Assembly (NCBI RefSeq): GCF_036884655.1
Contig: NC_088327.1
Location: forward strand, 12,327,001 to 12,391,000
Reading direction: 5' to 3'
Source of the DNA: Musa acuminata AAA Group
Lineage: Eukaryota > Streptophyta > Magnoliopsida > Zingiberales > Musaceae
Length of the DNA stretch: 64,000 nucleotides
This document shows, piece by piece, positions 56,466 through 64,000 of this stretch (positions are counted from its first letter, which is position 1; each line of letters opens with the position of its first letter). The notes under the pieces were generated by a model. That model did no database searches, was not told where the DNA came from, and worked only from the letters and a program-made list of their open reading frames with translations. Both the position numbers and the translations under genes were made by a program.

Positions 56466-59400
56466 CATGATTTCTCATGATTCACTGTTTCAGAGCATTT
56501 GGAACTCCTACCTTTCCACTGTGCATCATGGAAGGCTCCGCCAGAGCAAGCATGCGCAGAGGAGAAAAGGTGCAAGGCAGCAGCAGCAGTTCCCACACCG
56601 CATGCCATGCCATGGCTTTAAGGCTGCATGTGGCGGACAAAGTGGGGCTGTGCCATTCCTTCACGCCTACACCGAAAGCCATAAACAACGGCAGCAGCAA
56701 AAGTTCTCAGGATCGCATTTGTGCTCTACAACATGATGAGAGAAAGTATCACGAAAAGGCATGCAACCAGTGAAAAGTTGTGGTGAGTCAGTCAGGACCC
56801 TCCTCGTCTAATCTAACCCAACCTTTTCTTTTCTTACGGAAAAGGTGTTATCTGTAGAAGCTTGAGTTTAATTAAGATTAGACTATTGTTAGTGTCATTT
56901 CTGATCATCCGATGTGTCAATACATATACTTAGTTCCGATTACCTTTCGTCACAAGATTACTATTTGAGATGATAAGATGTTTCATACTATCGACCCATA
57001 AAAATTTGAGTCGAGATGTCATCGGTAAGATCTCTCGGATGCTCAAGTTAGAATAATAATTGATGATCAAGTATATCAAAATATAATCTACTCTCGGTGT
57101 TTTCTTTTTTTGTGGATGATTATTTCATTTCATAGTGGATTATGGTGAAGAGCCAGTCTGTTTGACAGCTATCTGCATCAGTTCATAATGGATTATGGTG
57201 AAGAGCCAGTCTGTCTTGTCTCTCTTGTTCTTTGGATGGAAAAAAGATTTTAGACTGCTCCACTACAGCTTTAGATTTGTGACTGTTCCCCCAGTGCAAT
57301 GTGGAGCCAGTGGAACTATCAACTGTGGATGTTCTGTATCCATTAGGTGGAGGTAGGTGACTACTGGATAAGACCAGCACTGCTTGCATCTAATTTACAT
57401 TCAGTGACTGCAATATGATGTTCTCTTCATGTAAGGAGAATCCAAGATTTTTTAAAGATGGTTCAGAACCTTCATTTGTCACACTGGAGATCTTCTCAGT
57501 TGCTGCATTTGTTGTCTCCATTCATGTCAAGATAATGCAGCTTTCTAGGGCTGGTTTAGAACCTGCAGTTGGCACACAGTAGAAGGAGAAAGAAAGTCAG
57601 ACTGCAGGGAGAAGATAAGATGCAGAAAGAACTACTGATCTTGATATGGTCTGTCTTCTTCTTCACTCAATGTTCTGCAACTCACAGATGGAGAGGATAA
57701 ATTTGTTCATGCATGTGGCTAGGTTGTTAGGTGGAGCTCATCAGCCACTGTGGGTATGTCTGTAACCAGTGGCTAAAACTGCTATGCCTTCAAACAAGTT
57801 GGACCTTGAGGTAGTTGGTTATATAGAGAATGTCAAGTTGATGATCCAATGCATAATGTAGCCTAAAGGAAGTGGCAGAAATGTCTGGTCCTCAAACCAT
57901 CAGCCACAAAATAATGACAATACAAAGAATCTTTAGTACCAAATTGACATTTTTATCTTCACCAATGGTTGAAGCAACCCATTGCAACAGCTAATATGAA
58001 TCAAACAGACAGCCTATCTGCTTTGAGCTCAGCCATGGGCTGCTACCATTTGCAACATCCATGAAAAAGGCTCTGAACATCTGAAGGCTGGGTCAGAACC
58101 TGCATGTGGTGCAGTGCAATTACATTACAACAACTCAGTTAATACACCTGTAAAAAAGTTGCAGATGCATGTATCCTGTGAAGAATGTTTTAAGTTGCCT
58201 CTCATATAAATGGATGTTAGTTCAAGGTCGATAATGAAGACTTACACTGGTCTCATTGAGAAATGAATTTGTACAGTTTGTGCAATCTCCAATATTTACA
58301 AAACAAAAGGAAATTGTAGAGAGTGTTGGACAAAGTTTGTTGTTTGTATTAGTCAAGTGTTTGGCTCTTCCTTATCCAACAAAAGAAACAAGAGGACCTT
58401 GTCTTCTACTTCATCAATGTCCTCCCAACTCCCATATGGACAGAGGACTGTGTGTGCATGTGGTTGTTTAGATGGGTTTGTCACCTAATCACTGCTGGGA
58501 TGCACGAGGGGCTGGCAATGTGTGTTCAGTCATGTTGGGATGTTGAGATTGTTAGGTTTAAACTATGGACACAGTATCAAATAATGCTTGAAAATGTAGC
58601 CTAAGGGAAGAGTAAGAATGCCTACTCAAAGAACATTTAAAATCACAAAAATAGTGTGTACCTAATTAATCCATCGCAAAAGAAAATAAAAAAAAATGGA
58701 GTTGGTACTTTAATTTAGATTAAAAAGTTCAAGTTGTTAAACTGTTGATTAGAAGAAAACATGTAAACAGAATAAAGGTGATACTCCCAAAATGAACACA
58801 CTTTTTTTTTGTTTAGACATCATTGTTTTATGAATTAGCATGGGTTGCTCCCATAAGATGCTTTTCTTATGCTTTGAATTTTCTCTTTTTAATAAAAAAG
58901 CATAAAAGGACAGCAACAATAATAATATCTATGTTCCTTGTTTGAGCTCTCACTCAGAGGCTAGACCATCTCATAAAACAACAAAAGGGCAATATTAATA
59001 ACTCAAGTATTGCAAAGTATATTGAGAAATATGCTAACCTAAATATATTTATGGAAGGACTTGAAAAATAGAGCTTAAGCAGACATAAATGCATGTGAAG
59101 ATGAAGAAGCAGAAGCCATGGAGGGAGACATATCAAGATCTGCAGCCAAATTTGCTCATCCAAACAACATGATCAATTGCAGAGTAGAAAGCATAAAATA
59201 AGATAGCTAAGAAGACATTGATTTAATGTCAACGCAACATTAGTCAAACTGAGATAAAACAAGCATCATCATTCAACAAAGTCTTACATACCCAACACAC
59301 AGCAATTTTAAGCAGCAGCAGAATTTGGATGACAAACCCAAACAAAAAAACCAGAGTCTTATAACCCAAATCCTCTCCTTTCCCTTCCTCAAACCCTCAC

Positions 59401-59605
59401 ACCAAGATCAGATGACAGAGTATGGTGGCATCACCCACCACAACTCTTTACAGATCTACTGCTATTCCCTACCCAATATAATTAATCATTTCAGAACAGG
59501 TCAGTCGACAGTGATTAGTACCAAACAGCGCACACAAAACCAGCCACTTTAAGGTGACAGCGTGGCCCATTATTTACGGTTTTACCATTGTCAGCAAGCG
59601 AGAGA
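56463..59605. other. Intergenic, with a 53-bp tandem repeat
   Basis: TCATA(G/A)TGGATTATGGTGAAGAGCCAGTCTG starts at 57130 and again at 57183. A looser motif (TAGAACCTGCA...CACA) recurs between 57450 and 58110. No coding exon is seen. The part next to 59606 should hold the 3' untranslated region of the armadillo gene. Confidence 0.4.
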
Positions 59606-60994
59606 TTACCTCGCCATGTCCTGCCGCTGCTCGCGCAAGTAGCCGAGAAGCGTCTCCGCCTGCGCAACATCACAACAGTATGTGTTACTTTGAGAGGAAG
59701 AGTCGTGGGGGAGGAGGCGGCGGCGGAAAAGGCGTACCTTGAGCTTGGCTCGGGCGGAGCCGCACTGCGAGAGGGCGACGAGCGGTGGGATGGCGCCCTC
59801 GCGGACGAGAAGGCCGCGGTTCCGGGGGCTGTCGGCGCAGAGCAGGAGCAGGGCGTGCACGGCGAACTCCCTCCCCCTCGCCGGGCCGGCCTCGATCGCC
59901 TCGACAAGTGTCGGGATGCCGCCGGCCTCCACGATCGCCTCACGGCCCTCCGGGATGGCCGCCAGGCTTCCCAGCACCACCATCGCCTTCTCGGCCGTGC
60001 CCCCGCCGGGCTCCCCCACCATGCCCACCAGCGGCACCGCAGCCCCTGCGCTCACCGCTCGCTCCTTGTTCCGCCGCGTGGAGCACAGCTTGTAGAGCGT
60101 GGTGAGAGCGTCCTTCTTGCCCCGGCTCGACCCACCCACTAGAAGCGCCACCAGCGGCGGGATCGCCCCGCAGGCCCCGATCGTTGCCCGGTTCTCCTCG
60201 ATCATCGACAGGCTCAGCAGCGCACACGCCGCGTTCTGCTTCGCGGCCGCCGTCCCAGTCCGCATTGCGTAGACCAGCGGTTTGATCGCGCCTGCCGCCG
60301 CGATCCGGACCTTGTTGACCTCCTCCAGCGAGAGGTTCAGCAGCGCCGTCGCCGCGCTCTCTTGCGCCGCCGGATCCGTGCTACGCAGCAGTGGAACCAG
60401 CGCCGGGATCGCCCCCGACGCCCCTATGAGCGCCCGGAAGTCGGACCGGTGCTTCGCCAGGAGCCGGATCTTCGACGCCGCCACGCGCTTCGCCTCCGCC
60501 GACGGCGACCCCAGGCCTTCCACGCACGCGCGCACCACCGGCTCCACGCCATCCAGCGACGCGCTCTCCAAGATCTCGGACGACGAGCCGATTCCTGTTC
60601 CCCCCAGCGCCTCGATGCCATCGATCTCCGGCGACGCAGTGCTCCGCGGCGCCTCGGATCTGGGGAGGGAGGCCAACCTCTGGAGCTCGCCGGAGATGTC
60701 GGAGCCAAAGCTAGAGCAGTCCGAGAACTCCCGAGAGATCTCGAGAAGCTCCTCGGTGGAGGCGGCAGGCTCAGCGACGGAGGACCCTACCCCGACCGCG
60801 AGCTCCCGGAGCTTGAAGTCGACGACGGAGTCGGTCAGGTTCTCAGAGACGGCGGCGGAGGAGGAGGGGGCCAGGGCGGGCGGGGCACCGGTGGAGGGAC
60901 GGTGGTGGAAGAGGTAGGAGCGCACCGTGCGCATGGATCGGCCATGGTGGTAGCGCGGAGCCCTCCCGCACTGGGAGTCAGCGAGCGAGACCAT
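59606..60994 (-). CDS. Armadillo-repeat protein (U-box protein 4-like, without U-box)
   Basis: Exons 59738-60994 and 59606-59659 (minus strand) give 436 residues; the 78-bp intron 59660-59737 has GTACGC and TTGCGCAG borders. The first 130 residues are low in order and Ser/Ala-rich (phosphorylation-prone stretch EISREFSDCSSFGSD). From about residue 140 to 420 there are about six armadillo repeats with classic phrases: VAASKIRLLAKHRSDFR, IGASGAIPALVPLL, AQESAATALLNLSL, AAGAIKPLVYAM, AKQNAACALLSLS, GACGAIPPLVALL and GREFAVHALLLLC. The repeats match those of plant U-box E3 ligases, but no U-box precedes them, so it is a scaffold-type relative rather than a ligase by itself. The intron keeps frame if retained, which would add 26 residues. 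Very GC-rich coding sequence. Confidence 0.9.
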   Translation of the reverse strand: MVSLADSQCGRAPRYHHGRSMRTVRSYLFHHRPSTGAPPALAPSSSAAVSENLTDSVVDFKLRELAVGVGSSVAEPAASTEELLEISREFSDCSSFGSDISGELQRLASLPRSEAPRSTASPEIDGIEALGGTGIGSSSEILESASLDGVEPVVRACVEGLGSPSAEAKRVAASKIRLLAKHRSDFRALIGASGAIPALVPLLRSTDPAAQESAATALLNLSLEEVNKVRIAAAGAIKPLVYAMRTGTAAAKQNAACALLSLSMIEENRATIGACGAIPPLVALLVGGSSRGKKDALTTLYKLCSTRRNKERAVSAGAAVPLVGMVGEPGGGTAEKAMVVLGSLAAIPEGREAIVEAGGIPTLVEAIEAGPARGREFAVHALLLLCADSPRNRGLLVREGAIPPLVALSQCGSARAKLKVRLFRRRLLPHDSSSQSNTYCCDVAQAETLLGYLREQRQDMAR

Positions 60995-61818
60995 GGCAAA
61001 GGCACAATCTTCAGTATCTTACACCGATCAAGAGAGCGCAAAGCGGAGAGAAAGATTAGAGGGGAATGGGATGGTAACTCGAAGGCGAAGTAGAAGAAGC
61101 CATGGGAGAAAGGAGGCCGAAGGAGGTCCGCAATGGTAAGTGGGAGCGTTAAAAGGGGGAAGGTGTGGCCTCGAAAACGGTCGACGACAAGTTCGTACGA
61201 GGGCCCAATAGAAGGAAGGGCCCACCGCGCGTTAAACTTCAATACAAAAATGTTTCGTGATTTGAGTCGTATAGAGTTCTCGGCGCGGGCCCCGCACCCC
61301 CTCTCGTCGCGGTGAGGCTGGTACTTTTTCGGGGTGTGGGAGCGGGTAACTTTGACCGAGAAACAAGGTTAAGAGGTGTAGCTTTGAGTCGGTGGGACCG
61401 TCGGATCTGAATCGATCGTCGGATGTACGACGCGTGTCGGCGGCAGGAGCATTTATTCGCAATGGTTCCCCTCGCCATTGGCACCCGCAAATTACAGCTG
61501 GAAAGACGACAAGCGGTACAGATGGCACGTGCAGTCTTTTCTTAAAGACAGTTTCCACATAAAATAAACTCCGCAGGCTACTAAGTATAATAACAACGCC
61601 TAATCCGACTTAATCTATCGAGCTCGAATGTATAATTTGAACCCAAAACTATCAATTCGACTTGGTTCTCGAACTGGTTCGATCGAGTCAATTGAGTGAT
61701 GGCCTGATCAACAGTTGTTGGATAGAACCAAATCTACACAACACGATCGAAATGGACCGCCGGAACAACTGAAATAAATTTGATATATATATATTGGAAT
61801 CCGAATCCTAAAGCACCA
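60995..61818. other. Promoter of the armadillo gene and 3' flank of the b561 gene
   Basis: Both neighbours are on the minus strand, so this interval holds the armadillo gene's upstream region and leader (60995 upwards), and further up, towards 61818, the end of the b561 gene's 3' region. Open frames here have no protein features. Confidence 0.4.
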
Positions 61819-63027
61819 TCATGCCTTGCCTTTGACGACCTGATGATGGTTTTCGACGCCGCCACCGCCACCTTCCCTCGTCACCGCGGCCTTCTCCTCC
61901 TCCGCCTTCCTGCAGAACACCACCCACGAGTTCACCTCCAGCGCGACGCAGACGCCGACCAACGTCGACAGCGCCAAGCAGTAAGCCAGCTTCCAGTAGG
62001 AGCGACCGAGCCCCATCACCTCCATCCCCTGGAACACGTTCACCACCCCCAGCACCGCGCAGCCGTAGCCCACGAAGTGGTGGTACGACTTCCAGTACTT
62101 GCGGTACCTGTTCGTCGTCTTCGGCCGGAACAGCAACGCCGCCGACTGCAGCCCACCCGCCACGAACGCCGCCACCCCCAGCCCCCGGTGCAGCCCGTAC
62201 TCCACGCCCGGCGACCGGCTCCCCAGGATGATCCCCATCGCGAAGCCTGCTGTTCCCAGCAGGAACCCCACGATCTGGGTCGCCGCGTGCGCGTAGAACC
62301 ACGACGGCCCAAGCGACGCGCGCTGCCTAAGGTAGCGGGCCACCGCGACGCCCGCCGGGAGGAGGAACCCCCACGACGCGGCGTTCAGCGCGGCGTGGGC
62401 CGAAGGGAGCGCGTCCGGGGCCGGTGGGGTCACCTCGCTGGCGGTGGACGCAATGTCGATGGTGGCGCGGGAGGCGAGGTCAGAGGGTGCGGTGGGGTGG
62501 ATCGTCGGCGAGTACCCCTGCACGTAGAGGCCGCGGTTCCACACGTGGTGGAGGCGGGTGCGGTTGGGGGAGAGCTTGAGGATGGCGAAGATCTGGACCT
62601 CGGCGCCGGCGCGGGCGGATGGGGCGCCGCGGAGGACGGCGGAGGAGGAGAGGAGGTGGAGGCCGAAGGGGCGGGACAGGAGCGGGGCGCGCTGGAGCTT
62701 GACGGAGGGGTCGAGGACGAAGGGGAGGAGGAGGAGGCCGCCAGAGGTGGGGTCGGAGAAGGCGAGGAGGGCGTGGGCGCCGGTCATGGCGGGGGAGTCG
62801 GGGTTGAGGCCCCACGCGATCCAGCCGGAGGGGGAGATGAAGGAGCCGGAGAAGGCGAGGTCGAGGGTGGCGTTGAGGGGGTGATACGTCCACGCCAAGG
62901 AGGCTCCTTGAGTGGGGAGAGTGACGCACTTGTTGTAGCTCTTGGCGAAGGTGGTGATGGTGCAGCGGGCGGTGGCGGACGTCACCCACAAGCCAAGGAG
63001 GAAGAGGAGGAGGAGAGAGGGAGACAT
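61819..63027 (-). CDS. DOMON and cytochrome b561 protein (CYB561/AIR12-related)
   Basis: A plant transmembrane redox protein thought to pass electrons from cytosolic ascorbate across the plasma membrane. A single exon gives 402 residues. Start chosen at 63025-63027 because it opens a clear signal peptide (MSPSLLLLFLLGLWVTSATA followed by RC); the frame is open further up to 63216 but that would bury the signal. The DOMON domain covers about residues 45-160 (LDLAFSG, WIAWGLNP, GAHALLAF). The b561 core covers about residues 200-375 with five to six helices and haem-type His residues in SAHAALNAASWG, WFYAHAATQIVG, YGLHRGLGVAAF and SYHHFVGYG. The short cytosolic tail is Gly/Glu-rich (EEEKAAVTREGGGGG). 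GC-rich coding, no intron. Confidence 0.92.
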   Translation of the reverse strand: MSPSLLLLFLLGLWVTSATARCTITTFAKSYNKCVTLPTQGASLAWTYHPLNATLDLAFSGSFISPSGWIAWGLNPDSPAMTGAHALLAFSDPTSGGLLLLPFVLDPSVKLQRAPLLSRPFGLHLLSSSAVLRGAPSARAGAEVQIFAILKLSPNRTRLHHVWNRGLYVQGYSPTIHPTAPSDLASRATIDIASTASEVTPPAPDALPSAHAALNAASWGFLLPAGVAVARYLRQRASLGPSWFYAHAATQIVGFLLGTAGFAMGIILGSRSPGVEYGLHRGLGVAAFVAGGLQSAALLFRPKTTNRYRKYWKSYHHFVGYGCAVLGVVNVFQGMEVMGLGRSYWKLAYCLALSTLVGVCVALEVNSWVVFCRKAEEEKAAVTREGGGGGVENHHQVVKGKA

Positions 63028-64000
63028 AGTGGATAGAGAGGAGAGAGTGAGATAGAGGAGCGAGGAAAGGTTGGCGGAGTAAGATAATATGGTGGCGGTG
63101 GTGCAATGTTCGCTCATGCAAATGTGGTGCTTTAACTTTGAAGGCAAGGAAGAGAGAGGGAAATGTGGAGATGGGGGAATCAAAGTTTGGTGCGTGCAAT
63201 TGATTTGGAGGTGCAAAAATGATGGGTTTGAGGATTAATGGTGGAGAGAATGATGGGTGTTTGTATGCTTGCAATTTGGACTTGGCTTTGAAGCGAAGGT
63301 GGTGGTGGTGGAGATGGGACCCCAAAAATGATCGATTAATATGGAGGACAACAACTCGCTCAATAAGGAATATTGATGGACGGACCTATTTCGTGGTCCA
63401 TATGTATGTATGTTGAAAGAAGAAGAAGAGGATGGACGACGAACGACAAGCATGAGGGTGACGAGCAGTTGTCGACGACTAACGACCATGTGGTCGCGAA
63501 GCTATTATGGTGTTTTGACACATGCCCGTAATCCTTGTACGTGAGATGAAATAACAGTACTTAATATTTTCATTTTTGATTTATTTTGATTCTACTATTT
63601 AAGCAAAGTTTGAGAAAAATAATATAAATGACTAGTGTGGTTCTCTTTGAGGCATGTGAGATGCTGAAGACAGACATCATCATATGATGGGTTCTCCAAA
63701 TCTGGGAGATTCAGGGAAATAGAGAACTGGAACGAAGCAGACATCATATGGTGGGTTGGAAAGCTTAATTACAATTGGAAAAGGGAAAGATCTCAAGAGA
63801 TCCATACATTATTATATTAATTGTGGGCATGATGATGATCACATCCTCCTGATGTGATCTCAAAGTTTGGCTTGATTTTGTTGAACTATATATGTTTCAT
63901 AATGATGACTTCATCTTGTAATGCATGCTCATGATCTTGGATGGATTTCATACTTGCTAATAACTTAATTTTCCATTGTTATTGGCTCATCATTTGCTAG
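63028..64000. other. Upstream region of the b561 gene to window end
   Basis: The leader and promoter of the minus-strand b561 gene should lie here. Open frames on both strands are low in complexity or short. No further gene is seen. Confidence 0.4.

Noticed and set aside
59588..60142. 184-residue plus-strand frame
   Set aside because: Antisense shadow of the armadillo exon, without domain features.
61780..63036. 418-residue plus-strand frame
   Set aside because: Low-complexity Gly/Glu/Arg composition typical of the antisense of GC-rich coding DNA; the DOMON/b561 gene is on the other strand.
63028..63216. N-terminal extension of the b561 protein to Met at 63216
   Set aside because: It would place 63 extra residues before a textbook signal peptide.

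Overview
The window is plant nuclear DNA, most likely from a monocot and perhaps a banana-like Zingiberales species. The monocot and banana reading is inference: it rests on GC-rich coding exons in AT-rich surroundings, on the look of the proteins, and on the repeats. Genes have short exons, GT-AG introns from 78 bp to several kb, microsatellites, solo-LTR-like blocks and small DNA transposons with 8-bp target duplications. There is no operon logic; the genes are independent units on both strands.

Layout. 977-2572 (+): polyol/monosaccharide transporter, two exons. 2753-3565: solo-LTR candidate. 5954-9416 (+): LEW1/NUS1-type subunit of cis-prenyltransferase (dolichol synthesis), seven exons. 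10346-12413 (-): CASP-like membrane protein, three exons. 14931-15771: hAT-like non-autonomous element. 16655-26272 (-): a large decayed gene for a CHASE-domain histidine kinase of the cytokinin-receptor type. 30876-38454 (+): plastid LL-diaminopimelate aminotransferase (lysine synthesis), ten exons. 41923-43133 (+): small WNK kinase of the WNK11 kind. 45948-48280 (+): BTB/POZ-NPH3 protein. 51601-52887 (-): single-exon C2-domain protein. 59606-60994 (-): armadillo-repeat protein without a U-box. 61819-63027 (-): DOMON plus cytochrome b561 protein.

The most striking object is the histidine-kinase pseudogene. Its exons can be traced from the N-terminal membrane segments through CHASE, H-box and N-box to the receiver. 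It carries a 695-bp transposon inside a CHASE exon (perfect 8-bp duplication), a lost splice acceptor, a nonsense codon at an exon end, in-frame gaps in CHASE, a changed H-box, no recognisable ATPase G1/F/G2 exon, and a frameshift with a stop in the receiver. The transposon could be removed as an in-frame intron using a donor in its own terminal repeat. Two shorter relatives of this GGTAC-rich element lie at 24074-24304 and 38736-38927.

Exon borders were placed by reading splice sites, reading-frame phase and protein family conservation by eye. No alignment, RNA or database search was run.
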